From CAWACP01 sp963832965 (GTDB lineage Bacteria; Acidobacteriota; Terriglobia; Bryobacterales; Bryobacteraceae), in the NCBI GenBank assembly GCA_963832965.1, contig CAWHVW010000002.1:806001-870000 (forward strand): a DNA stretch of 64,000 bases, read 5' to 3'. Below, one piece after another: positions 39,501 through 47,580 of this stretch; positions within the stretch are counted from its first letter, which is position 1, and each line of letters opens with the position of its first letter. Made by a program: the position numbers and the translations under genes. Below the pieces are notes generated by a model that was not told the DNA's origin, searched no databases, and saw only the letters and a program-made list of their open reading frames with translations.

Positions 39501-39879
39501 CCGAGTATGCGGTTCGCGACGAGCTGAAGATGACCCGCTGGCCGTCCGGCGTCCACCCCAGGACGCGATCATCCGCCGGGTGCCAGGTTAATCTCCTGGG
39601 CACGCCACCGGTGGCGGGCATGACGAACACGTCCACATTGCCGTCGTACTCGCCGGTGAAGGCGATGCGCGTGCCGTCCGGAGAAAACGCGGGGTCGGTT
39701 TCGATGCCCGCTCCGCTGGTCAGGCGCACTGCGTCGCCGCCCTCGCGCGGCACGCTCCACAGGTCGCCCGCATACACGAACACGATATGGGTTTTGTTCA
39801 GTGTTGGCTTTTGCAGCAGCAGCGGCTCATCCGCGGCGCCGATGGCCACCAGGGCAAAGAACGCGATTAGCAAACGCAT
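36523..39879 (-). CDS. Tricorn-like protease, S41 family
   Basis: 1118-residue secreted or periplasmic tricorn protease homologue. Signal peptide MRLLIAFFALVAIGAADEP, then six- and seven-bladed propellers built of PD40 repeats (DPAFSPDGTRIAFTGEYDGN; RDPQWSPDGKSVAYLSDESG). A Pro/Ala/Lys/Glu-rich linker (about residues 535-580) replaces part of the normal junction. The C-terminal catalytic part has SHMGTRGGD (His), a PDZ-like domain, and NERAGSGGDAMPW with the nucleophile Ser in GSGGD. It ends with a basic tail. Degrades peptides, probably for nutrition. Runs opposite to its neighbours, about 165 bases from the tRNA. Confidence 0.92.
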   Translation of the reverse strand: MRLLIAFFALVAIGAADEPLLLQKPTLNKTHIVFVYAGDLWSVPREGGDAVRLTSGAGIETDPAFSPDGTRIAFTGEYDGNVDVFVMPATGGVPRRLTWHPADDRVLGWTPDGQRVIFSSSRTAYSAFFEMFSVPADGGVEEKLPLPSGSAASMSPDGQSIAYEPMARAFGMWKRYRGGMTARIWLARLSDSAVTGVPRTNSNDFNPMWAGDRVYFLSDRNGPVTLFYYDTKTAAVSEAIANHGLDLKSASLGPDAIVYEQFGGIFLYDLKSGRTKPVPIRVAGDFAELRARFVNVGKHLDAAAVSPNGARAVFEARGEIISVPAEKGDARNLTNTPGVMERDPQWSPDGKSVAYLSDESGEYALHIRPQSGAGEVTKIELKPGFYRSPRFSPDSKKMALTDSFQRLWYVDLETKKQVEVAQDTYQMRSGDIAGAWSPDSKWLAYSKVLPNDLSAIHLYSLADAKSTQVTDGMSDATHPVFDKDGKYLYFMASTNSGESLGLDIHAIERTATSSIYLAVLDKTQPSPFAPESDEETGAEEKKSAVPGKPDTASGAAPANEAKPAEAAKPAESAKAKPGAAEVKDVKIDVDGINQRILSVPMPARRYTALQVGKAGTLLALEVQERSGDGPQEGPPGLIVHRYDLKTRKSDAPLSGVSSFEMSYGGEKALYLQGEDWIIAELRPMAKGPGGGGAPVAPAADGQGALKTSGIEVRVDPAAEWKQMYHEVWRIERDWFYDRNIHGLDLKAAEKEYEPYLRNIASRNDLTYLFQEMLGNMTVSHMGTRGGDTPEVKHVQTGLLGADYEVANGRYRFARVYSGENWNPPLRAPLTQPGVNVKAGEYLLAVNGREVRPPANLYSFFEELAGKSVVLRVGADASGADAREVTVVPVADERRLRNLAWIEENRRKVDEMSGGKVAYIYMPDTANGGLTAFNRYFYAQIGKEAAIVDERFNGGGLLATDIAEILNRKPLSAASNRVGEPLVQPQGIFGPKVMIINERAGSGGDAMPWYFRRAGVGKLIGTRTWGGLVGANGAPPLMDGGFVAAPSSGIYNPLTGAWEVENIGVAPDIEVEQDPALVRKGHDPQLERAVEVVLEELKQNPPPKLRRPAFPNYNGSGAR

Positions 39880-40043
39880 AGAGCCTCGTTCCCTTTTCGA
39901 TCCATTCAGCTTACACGAAGAGCGCTGCTCAGCGGTGATGGTGACGGGGAAGTGTGGGTTGGTGAGAGTCCCCGGAAGTGATTGGGAAATCAGGTAGAAG
40001 GAGTTCGGTGAGGTGCGAGAGTGCTAAGCTACAATGGTGTCAC

Positions 40044-40133
40044 GGAGAGGTGGCAGAGTGGTCGAATGCGGCGGTCTCGAAAACCGTTGAACCTTTACGG
40101 GTTCCGGGAGTTCGAATCTCCCCCTCTCCGCCA
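40044..40133 (+). tRNA. tRNA-Ser (anticodon CGA)
   Basis: Acceptor arm GGAGAGG (40044-40050) pairs with CCTCTCC (40123-40129), discriminator G and encoded CCA at 40131-40133. Anticodon stem GCGGT/ACCGT closes loop CTCGAAA, with anticodon CGA. A long variable arm and the T-loop TTCGAAT are present. Reads serine UCG codons. Confidence 0.95.
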
Positions 40134-40221
40134 TAATTTCATAACTTCCATCCGCTCAATCCATTGCCAGCCGTGATCGTCTCATGGTGTCGGTGAAACT
40201 GATAGAAAGCGACACCATGCG

Positions 40222-40485
40222 ATGGCCGCAAAGAAGAGCGTTCGGATCATTAAGAAAGTCCGCGAGTCGAGCGGAGTCTGGCGGTTCGTCTCGCTGAAGC
40301 GTGCGGGAACGCGCCATGCGTCGGACAACCGGCCCGGCACGTATTTCGTGGAATGGTGGGAAGGCCGCGAGCGCCGACGCGAGGCGGCCGGGCAGACGCC
40401 GAGCGCCGGGCACCACGGAAATAAGGGGAACGTGGGTGAGCGATCCCAACACTCCCAACTTCCGGAATCGGCAACTCGCAAGTAA
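40222..40485 (+). pseudogene. Remnant of a tyrosine-recombinase (integrase) N-terminus
   Basis: An 87-codon frame starting MAAKKSVRIIKKVRESSGVW, with KRAGTRHASDNRPGTYFVEW then WEGRERRREAAGQTPS. This resembles the N-terminal part of site-specific integrases found in Acidobacteria (KKV-K...GVW-FISL...RPGTYFLEW-EG). After about residue 62 the similarity stops and no catalytic R-H-R-Y domain follows. It starts 89 bases after the tRNA-Ser 3' end, the usual place for an integrase that used the tRNA as attachment site. Probably the scar of an integrated element. I made the family call from memory of the pattern, with moderate certainty. Confidence 0.5.
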
Positions 40486-40653
40486 CGTAGAATTGGTGGT
40501 CGAACGGATTACCTCCGCTTTCAGCATGGTCCTCGGTGCCGCTTACCCAGGCAGGGGCGAACGTGAACGATGGCGAAGTGCCCTTGCGGATAAAATACCG
40601 GCTGCTTCTGGCGGTCGCGCCGGCGTTGGAATTGCAGGCGGGATAAGGATCAA

Positions 40654-42156
40654 ATGAATCGAAGGGATTTTGGGCGGCTTGGATGGGCCACCGTCATCGC
40701 GGCGGGGGCAGACCAGTTGCGGCCCGCGTTCGCTCAGTCGCCAGCGCCGCGGCAGGCTCCGGGGACGCCACCGCATCCGATGGGGGCGACCCTGGAACCG
40801 AAGGCGACCGGGCGCGCCGCGGATTTCACCCTGCGGATCGCACCAATGATGGTCGAGCTGGCACCGCAGGTAGTGCTCAGCACGATCGGCTACAGCAACC
40901 AGGTCCCCGGTCCCTTGCTGCGGATGCGAGAGGGCCAGCGCGTCGTCGTGGAGGTGGTCAACGACACGGACGTTCCGGAATACGTGCATTGGCACGGTTT
41001 GTTCGTTCCCTCGGACATGGACGGGGTGGAGGAAGAAGGTACACCCCCGGTGCCTCCGCATGGCCACCGGCGTTATCAATTCGTGGCCAAGCCGGCGGGT
41101 TCGCGATGGTACCACTCGCATACCGAGGCCATGCTGGATCTGCATCGCGGCGCCTACACCGGTCAGTTCGGCTTTCTCATGATCGATTCCGGGAGAGACC
41201 CCGGGCTCTACGATCAAGAAGTCTTTCTGGCGCTGCGTGAATGGGAGCCTTTTCTGACCACGATGGACCCAGACCAGGAGCAGTCCGATCCCAGCGATCC
41301 GATGCCCGAAAAACCCGCCACTCCAGACCCGCGTCCCAACGGGCTCGAAATCAGCGCTCCTCTTTACTCGATCAACGACAAAATGCTAGGTGCGGGGGAG
41401 CCCCTCCGCGTGCGTTCGGGTCAGCGCATCCTGATGCACCTGCTCAACGCCAGCCCTTCGCAGATTCATCGCATCGGTTTATTCGGTCACCATTTTCAGG
41501 TGATGGCTCTCGACGGAAATCCCGTGCCCACACCTCAGCCGGTCAATCTGATTGAGATCGCCCCCGGTGAGCGCGTGGATGCGATCGTGGAGATGAACCT
41601 GCCGGGGGTTTGGATTTTAGGTGAGCTGAGCGATGTCGCGCGGGGATCCGGCATGGGCATCGTGGTGGAGTACGCCAATCAGGCACAGCCGCGCCCGCAG
41701 TGGCTTCCGCCCGCGAAGGCGCGCTGGGACTACACCGTCTTTGGCACGCCCGCTCCCTTTGGCACGCCTGCTCCGCATCCCCCGCCGGACCAGACCATCG
41801 ACATGGTTTTTGAAAAAGTGCCCGGCGGGCCCAACGGGATCAATCACTGGCTCGTCAACGGCAAGGAGTATCCGCACGAACGAGAATTCGTGTTCCGGCA
41901 GGGACTCCGCTACCGGCTGGTGTTTCACAATCGCAGTGACGATTCTCACCCCCTGCATATGCACCGGCACCTGTTCGAGCTTGTCGAACTCAACGGCAAG
42001 CCGACTGCCGGCATCCTGAAAGACACCGTGGTGGTGCCCGCATTTGGACGCGCCACCGTGGATCTGGTCGCCGACCAGCCGGGCCTGACGCTGTTTCACT
42101 GCCATATCCAACAGCACATGGACTTTGGTTTCAAGGCGTTGTTTCGCTACGCCTAG
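40654..42156 (+). CDS. Multicopper oxidase, Tat-type signal
   Basis: 500-residue copper oxidase exported by the Tat system (MNRRDFGRLGWATVIAAGA). Three cupredoxin domains; the four copper-binding His motifs are HWHGLF, WYHSHTEAM, HPLHMHRHLFELV and LFHCHIQQHMDFG, complete for type 1, 2 and 3 copper. The start ATG at 40654 follows AAGGATCA. Oxidises phenols, metals or similar substrates with reduction of oxygen to water. Single gene between the integrase remnant and an IS element; no copper-export genes adjoin it, so its substrate is open. Confidence 0.92.
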   Translation: MNRRDFGRLGWATVIAAGADQLRPAFAQSPAPRQAPGTPPHPMGATLEPKATGRAADFTLRIAPMMVELAPQVVLSTIGYSNQVPGPLLRMREGQRVVVEVVNDTDVPEYVHWHGLFVPSDMDGVEEEGTPPVPPHGHRRYQFVAKPAGSRWYHSHTEAMLDLHRGAYTGQFGFLMIDSGRDPGLYDQEVFLALREWEPFLTTMDPDQEQSDPSDPMPEKPATPDPRPNGLEISAPLYSINDKMLGAGEPLRVRSGQRILMHLLNASPSQIHRIGLFGHHFQVMALDGNPVPTPQPVNLIEIAPGERVDAIVEMNLPGVWILGELSDVARGSGMGIVVEYANQAQPRPQWLPPAKARWDYTVFGTPAPFGTPAPHPPPDQTIDMVFEKVPGGPNGINHWLVNGKEYPHEREFVFRQGLRYRLVFHNRSDDSHPLHMHRHLFELVELNGKPTAGILKDTVVVPAFGRATVDLVADQPGLTLFHCHIQQHMDFGFKALFRYA

Positions 42157-42263
42157 CAGGCGCCGCATCGCCTGCAAGACGGGCGGGTGGCGACTCCGCG
42201 AAGCCTGACGGCAAGCCTCTTTCGTCCTCGGTAGCGTCAAGGATATTCCGTTTTGCTGATGGT

Positions 42264-43642
42264 CTAATATTACTACGTTAAGTATTGACAGAACAGAAAA
42301 GGGCTGATATGTTTGGGCATGACGGATGCCCAGGCGGTGCGTTGTCGGAAGCGGCTGGAGCAGTTTCTGGTGGACCTTTTGGAACCGGTGGGCCGGAGTG
42401 AGCGGCGGCATTGGGGAGAAGTATACGTGCGCAGCCTGCTGTTGGATGGCGAACGAAAATCCATCGAGCCGTTGGCCACCCGGCTTCCAGAGGGAAACGT
42501 GCAGGCCATGCAGCAGTTTATCGGGCAGAGTCCGTGGGAGTGCAACCCGGTTTGGGAACGATTGGGAAAACGAATGACGGCCGAACTGGAGCCGGATTCG
42601 GCCTGGGTGGTAGATGATACCGGGTTTCCCAAGCAGGGCACGCACTCGGTGGCGGTGGAGCGGCAGTACTCGGGAACGTTAGGAAAGACAGGCAACTGCC
42701 AGATCGCAGTGAGCGTTCATCATGTGGGCGAACAAGGCAATGTACCGTTGGGATGGCGGCTGTATTTGCCGGAGAGCTGGGCCAACGACGCTCAGCGCCG
42801 GCGCGAGGCGGGCATTCCGGAGGGAATCGTCTTCCGCAAGAAGTGGGAACTGGCGCTGGAGATCATCGATCAGATCCGTGAGTGGGGCCTGCCGGATCGA
42901 GTGGTGTTGGGCGATGCCGGTTACGGAGATGGGACCGAATTCCGCGAAGAATTGGAAAGGCGGAAACTGCAATACGCAGTGGGTGTCCTGCCGCAAGTCG
43001 GAGTGTGGCTGAAGCCGCCCCAGATCGCGGCGCTGAAAACGACCGACAAAGGACGCCCACCGACGGCGGCCCGCTACGGGGATCAACGGCCGACCACCGC
43101 GCAAGAGGCGGCTAGGCAAGCAAAAGGTTGGAGGAAGATTCGCTGGCGCGAAGGGAGTAAAGGTTGGTTGGAGTCGCGTTTCTGGGCGGTTCGCGTGCAA
43201 CCGTCCCATCGGTATCAGCACGGCCGACCGCCGGGTAAGGAGGTATGGTTATTGGCGGAGTGGCCGGAGTCGGAAAAGGCGCCCATCAAGTACTGCCTAT
43301 GCGATCTTCCCGCCGACTACTCGCTGCGGCGTATGGTACGGCTCGTCAAATGCCGCTGGAAGATCGAGCAGGACTACCACCAACTCAAAGAAGAACTCGG
43401 CCTGGATCACTACGAAGGTCGCAACTGGCAAGGATGGCACCATCACGTCACCATGGTCATGGTCGCGCACGCCTTCCTCACTTTGGAAACACTACGCGGC
43501 AAAAAAAACTTCTGGGTGGACCCTGCCGAAGACGCGACGTGAGATTCAATACATCTTGTTCACCTGGACTGGCAGGTGCGCTTACTGTGGGGCTGCGGCG
43601 AGAAATCCGCGCAGTCCTTAACACTTAACGTAGTAATACTAA
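42264..43642 (+). mobile_element. Complete IS701-family-like insertion sequence with 4-bp target duplication
   Basis: Element of 1371 bases (42268-43638) with 19-base terminal inverted repeats that match at 18 of 19: TATTACTACGTTAAGTATT at the left and the complement of AACACTTAACGTAGTAATA at the right. CTAA flanks both ends (42264-42267 and 43639-43642), a YTAR-type duplication as known for IS701. It carries one transposase gene. The right duplicate directly abuts the tip of a MITE. Confidence 0.9.
42319..43542 (+). CDS. IS701-family transposase
   Basis: 407-residue DDE transposase of the IS701/IS4 group. An N-terminal segment RCRKRLEQFLVDLLEPVGRS leads to the first Asp in WVVDDTGFPKQGTHSVAVER, the second in VVLGDAGYGDGTEFREELE, and a C-terminal EQDYHQLKEELGLDHYEGRN carrying the family YREK-like Glu region. 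RRMVRLVKCRWKIEQ is the region before the catalytic Glu. The start is ATG at 42319; a TTG at 42313 is alternative. Intact, so the element could still be active. No second orf or frameshift. Confidence 0.9.
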   Translation: MTDAQAVRCRKRLEQFLVDLLEPVGRSERRHWGEVYVRSLLLDGERKSIEPLATRLPEGNVQAMQQFIGQSPWECNPVWERLGKRMTAELEPDSAWVVDDTGFPKQGTHSVAVERQYSGTLGKTGNCQIAVSVHHVGEQGNVPLGWRLYLPESWANDAQRRREAGIPEGIVFRKKWELALEIIDQIREWGLPDRVVLGDAGYGDGTEFREELERRKLQYAVGVLPQVGVWLKPPQIAALKTTDKGRPPTAARYGDQRPTTAQEAARQAKGWRKIRWREGSKGWLESRFWAVRVQPSHRYQHGRPPGKEVWLLAEWPESEKAPIKYCLCDLPADYSLRRMVRLVKCRWKIEQDYHQLKEELGLDHYEGRNWQGWHHHVTMVMVAHAFLTLETLRGKKNFWVDPAEDAT

Positions 43643-43773
43643 CAGGCTGCTGAAAAAGGCTATCTGGTCCCCGCTCCGTCACCGTCGCGGTTCGGTAAGC
43701 ACCTGCCAACACGGAGCGGCGTTTCCGAGCCGTGCGTGTAAACAAGCGGTTTTCGGGCTTTTCCGGCAGACTG
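43643..43773 (+). mobile_element. 131-bp MITE copy 1
   Basis: Begins CAGGCTGCTGAAAAAGGC and ends in a degraded CTTTTCCGGCAGACTG, the partner inverted repeat. The core CTCCGTCACCGTCGCGGTTC is shared with copy 2. Same length as copy 2 and about 85% identical by eye. Left flank is the IS701 CTAA; no CTAA is kept on the right. Confidence 0.72.
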
Positions 43774-43898
43774 CCAGGCGACGTCCCAGGTGATCTGTGT
43801 TACGGCTTTTTCACACGTTTGAGATACAGACGAAATATTGAAGGGATAAGCTTACCACTCTGGCAACTATTCAGGAAGTTTCGAAAGGGAGGAACTGA

Positions 43899-45326
43899 AT
43901 GATGACGATCCGGGGAAGGTTCCGAGCGGCAGTGCTCGTGGGAGCGGCCGCCTCAATGCTGGCATTTGCGCCTGGGGCGAGGGCACAATTTCCATTTCCG
44001 AACGACAATCCGTGGCCATACAACCAGACCCCGGGGTCTCCCGTGCTTGCGGTGGTTGGCGACATCGCCTGCCAGCCAGGCGGGGAGGTGACCGGTGAGG
44101 CATCGAATGAAACCTGCATCACCCCCCTGGCCCCCTACACCACCACCTCTCTGTGGCAATCCCAGGAGGCCACCGCGAATCAGATTGAGGCTATGCAGCC
44201 CGCCGCCGTCGCGCTCCTCGGAGATCTGCAGTACCAGGTAGGCCGATATTCGGACTTTGGGCAATCGTTCGATTTGACGTATGGCGCTTTTAAATTTCTC
44301 CACCGTCCCGCGCCCGGCAACCACGAGTTTTATGACGAGCATGGCGAGACCGGCGTTGGCGGCTACGGCTACTTCGCCTATTACAACGGCTTCCTGGTCG
44401 ATACCACCAGTGACGCTAGTGAGGGTATGCCTCTGATGGCTACGATCTCGGACCCGTGTCCCGTACCCAACGCCAGTTGCAAGGCGGGCAAGACCCCCAC
44501 TGTGGACCTCTCCCCCCAACCCATTCCGAGGGCGTATGGGCAGGCGGGGCATTTCGAGCCGACGGGCGGACTCGAAACCGCGACATATTACAACGGCCCC
44601 TCGGCCGGCACCGCGGCCCCAATCGGAGTCGGAGATGGCTGGTACTCCTACAATCTGGGCACATGGCACCTTATTTCGCTCAATATAGAGTGCTATACGC
44701 AGCCGGGCGGCTGCTCGACGACCGGCACCTGGTTTGCCTCCGAACTCGCATGGCTGCAAAAGGATCTCGCGGCGAATCATTCCGTGTGCACACTAGCCTA
44801 CTGGCACCAGCCCACGTTCAGTGCTACTAACGGCATCACCCAGGAGGGCGTGACCGCTCAGGCCTTTTGGCAACTGCTCTACCAGTACGGGGCCGACCTG
44901 GTGCTGAACGGACACGACCACCTCTATGCCCGCTACCAACCCGTTGAACCCAATGGGACTCCCGATTCAAGGAGGGGCATACGGGAATTCATCGTGGGCA
45001 CCGGCGGCGAGACGCTCGATCCGATCGTCACAACCCCTGTGACGGCCGCTCAGGCCACGACCGCGAATCCCGAAACAAACCAGGAGGATCCTACCGGCAA
45101 CGTGAATTTCAACGCAGTGAATCTCCAGGCGTATACCGGGTACTACTGGGGTGTGATGGCCCTGACGCTCAATCCGTTCGGCTACACGTGGGATTTCGAG
45201 TCGGCGCTGGCAGGTCCTACAACTCTAAGCAACGGTCCTACACTTCCTGCACCGACTGCGAATGGTGGTTATAGCGACAAGGGCTTCGGCGCCTGCCACG
45301 GTGGTGGTCTGTTAAACATCTTCTAA
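43899..45326 (+). CDS. Calcineurin-like metallophosphoesterase, secreted
   Basis: 475-residue secreted phosphoesterase of the purple acid phosphatase type. Signal peptide AAVLVGAAASMLAFAPGARA; metal motifs VVGDIAC, LLGDLQYQ, PGNHEFYDEHG, LAYWHQP and LNGHDHLYARY in the expected order. The start ATG at 43899 follows GGGAGGAACTGA. Alone in the operon sense; MITE and IS debris lie just upstream and a strong terminator downstream. Releases phosphate from organic esters. Confidence 0.9.
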   Translation: MMTIRGRFRAAVLVGAAASMLAFAPGARAQFPFPNDNPWPYNQTPGSPVLAVVGDIACQPGGEVTGEASNETCITPLAPYTTTSLWQSQEATANQIEAMQPAAVALLGDLQYQVGRYSDFGQSFDLTYGAFKFLHRPAPGNHEFYDEHGETGVGGYGYFAYYNGFLVDTTSDASEGMPLMATISDPCPVPNASCKAGKTPTVDLSPQPIPRAYGQAGHFEPTGGLETATYYNGPSAGTAAPIGVGDGWYSYNLGTWHLISLNIECYTQPGGCSTTGTWFASELAWLQKDLAANHSVCTLAYWHQPTFSATNGITQEGVTAQAFWQLLYQYGADLVLNGHDHLYARYQPVEPNGTPDSRRGIREFIVGTGGETLDPIVTTPVTAAQATTANPETNQEDPTGNVNFNAVNLQAYTGYYWGVMALTLNPFGYTWDFESALAGPTTLSNGPTLPAPTANGGYSDKGFGACHGGGLLNIF

Positions 45327-45375
45327 CCAGATCGACTTCGCCACGCTGTCTTTGACGTTTCGTCCGGTACGCATT

Positions 45376-45415
45376 CCCCACCCTTCGCAAGAAGTCGCGA
45401 AAGGGTGGGGATTTT
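45376..45415 (+). terminator. Strong rho-independent terminator
   Basis: CCCCACCCTTCGC (45376-45388) pairs with GCGAAAGGGTGGGG (45397-45410), with one bulged base, across an eight-base loop, followed by ATTTTGC. It lies about 50 bases after the metallophosphoesterase stop and about 55 before the end of the opposing amidohydrolase. Confidence 0.75.
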
Positions 45416-45469
45416 GCGTTGCTTTGCCTCCACCCATCAGCAAGTCCTTTCACGAACGTGCAATTGCCC

Positions 45470-47373
45470 TCAGCGGCGAACCGCACGCCCTGGAGCGACG
45501 CCTTCCACCAGCTGACCGTTACGAACGACGAAGTTTCCCCCGACCAGAACGAAAGGGATTCCATCGGAGTATTGAGCTGGATTGTCGAACGTCGCGCGAT
45601 CGATGACCCTCGCCGGATCGAAGACCGTGATATCGGCGTCGCAGCCCACCTGCAAACGGCCCTTGGACTGGATGCCGAGCCTTTGCGCGGGCAGCAGAGA
45701 CATCTTTCGCACGGCGTCCATTAACCCCAGCGCTTTCTCCTCCCGAACATACCTGCCCAACACGCGGGCATAGGTACCGGCACCGCGGGGATGGCCTTTT
45801 CCGTTCTCAATCAAGCCGTCGCTGGCGACGATGACCGTGGGGTCCGCCATGGCGAGCCGGGTCATTTCTTCCGGTATGTCGTGAATGATCACCATACCGC
45901 CCTGTTTGCGATAGCGGGCGAAGGTATCCGCGTTGAGCCGTTCGCCGGTGGCCGCCCACTGAAGGTCCTGGTAATCGATTCCTCCCAGACTGGCTTTCCA
46001 TCCGTCGGCGAATACCGCCGATGAGAGGTCGGTCATCCCGGCTGTATAAGGATAAGCTTCCGTGGTGACATCGAGTCCTCTGCGGCGGGCGCCCTCGATC
46101 ATTCGCAACAGCACGGGCGTTTGGCGCAGCCCCATGCTGGTGATGTGGACGACATGCAGCGACGCGCCGGTAGCCAGCGCATCAGCAAGCACCTCCTGCA
46201 AGGCATCGACTACGCCCGGCTCAACGGGACCCGCCTGGCGCACGTGAACATATATGGGTACGCGTCTCTGCGCGGCCAGCTCGAACAACTCCAGAATTTG
46301 CTCGCGGGGGACTTTCGGCGTGTACGCGATTCCCATCCCGATGCCGAGCGCGCCTTCATCCAGCCCTTGCCGAACCAACTGCAGGGTTAAGGCGCGCTCG
46401 GCCTCGGTTGGAGCCCGGTTCACGCCGGCTTCGCGCGGGAGGAGTCCGGTGCTGGCGTCATGCATGGCAATCCGTGTCGTGGTCCACTCCCACGCTGACC
46501 CAGCCGGCGTTTCTTCCCAGGTCATACACCCCATAAGGAGCCACCTTCCCCTTATCGGGTTCGCGGATTTCGAAGTCGTGAACGCGAACCGCCTCGGGTT
46601 GGCCCTGAAGTTCCCACTCCTGCCCTGCATTCTTGAAATCGCCCACCAACTCCTTCTTTTTCGTGTCCACCGAAATCACCGGCTCACCCTGTTTCAGATA
46701 TCGCTGGGCCTTGCGGTTGATGTATTCAAACTGCTCATCGCGATCCGCGTGCTGGTTCCCCTCCACGGTCTTCTGGTTGGCCTGCAAGCTGTAGCCCAGC
46801 GCATGCAGCAGTTCGGCCACTGTCTGGTAGCTGACCGCGTGGCCTTCGGCCTGTAGCTCCTCCGCCAACCGGCGCACACTCTTGCATGTCCAGCGCAGAG
46901 GTGTTTCCGGATCTCCACGAGTCACCGGATCCACCAGCCGATCCAGATCCTCCAGCAGACTCGCGTCCTTGTCCCTTAAGTGCCGGGATGTGGCCGGAAG
47001 TCGCGCCGAAGTTGATCAGCGCGTGGCCCTCCCGCGCCGCGTACCAGGGGGCGACCGGATTCACGCCGACTTCCAGCTCGAGCGCGGTGGTGACGCCATC
47101 GCGCGCCTTGAACGCGTAATTTTCAGGCGTCTGCCCGTGGGAATGCAGGTCGATGAAACCCGGAGCTACCACCATGCCCTTCACGTCCACGACAGTGGCG
47201 GCTTCGAGCGGTGAAGCTGACATCGCGGCAATACGTCCGGCGCGAATGGCCACATTGCGTATGGCGTCGAGGTTTGTTTCGGGGTCCATTACACGGCCAT
47301 TGGCAAGGACCAGATCGTAAGTCTGGGAGGAAAGGGTAACCGCGCATAAGAGCGCGGCCGCGAGCAGCCGCAT
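45470..47373 (-). pseudogene. D-aminoacylase / N-acyl-D-amino-acid deacylase, split by a transposase fragment
   Basis: Secreted amidohydrolase. The start ATG at 47373 has AAGGAG upstream and leads a signal peptide (LLAAALLCAVTLSS), then VLANGRVMDPETNLDAIRNV, IDLHSHGQT (metal His pair) and INFGATSGHIPA. The gene is then interrupted at about 46980 by transposase sequence down to about 46474. The remainder resumes as IAMHDASTGLLPREAGVN and continues through LHVVHITSMGL, ASDGLIENGKGHPRG and ADITVFDPARV to the stop at 45470. The two halves are in different frames, so no full protein can be made. Both halves are otherwise clean, so the interruption looks recent. Confidence 0.85.
46474..46980 (-). 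mobile_element. Internal fragment of an ISAzo13-type transposase
   Basis: About 507 bases encoding roughly 165 residues of the transposase: PLRWTCKSVRRLAEELQAEG, VAELLHALGYSLQANQKTVE, then QPEAVRVHDFEIREP and GVYDLGRNAGWVSVGVDHDT, with ISVDTKKKELVGDFKN between. This corresponds to the Rhodopirellula-type DDE domain, with D and the KKKELVGDFKN block. Both the start and end of the transposase are missing, as are any terminal repeats. The fragment sits in the D-aminoacylase gene with sharp boundaries. Confidence 0.8.
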
Positions 47374-47529
47374 CAATATCTCCTTTTGTCTATAGTCACT
47401 ATAGTAAGCGCGAAGTGAAAACAGCACGAGTGCAGTTTCAGGCGTGGCCCCGTCGCAAAGAAAGGCAATCACGTGGTTCACCTCGGCCTCGGCGATGCGC
47501 AGAGTCTCCGCCCGGACAGGCGGAGAAAG

Positions 47530-47580
47530 TCCTTTTGACTCCGCTCAGTCACCGTCGCGGTGCAGTACGTGCTTGCAGGC
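47530..47580. repeat. Weak fourth copy of the MITE core
   Basis: CCGCTC-GTCACCGTCGCGGT at about 47540-47562 matches the core of the two full MITEs, with a diverged remainder. It overlies the last codons of the minus-strand DoxX-like gene and supplies its end (TAPRR and stop). Confidence 0.45.

Noticed and set aside
43560..43745. Small minus-strand frame with YRTATVTERGPDSLFQ-like sequence
   Set aside because: It is a spurious reading of MITE copy 1; the same peptide appears in copy 2 at 51413-51631.
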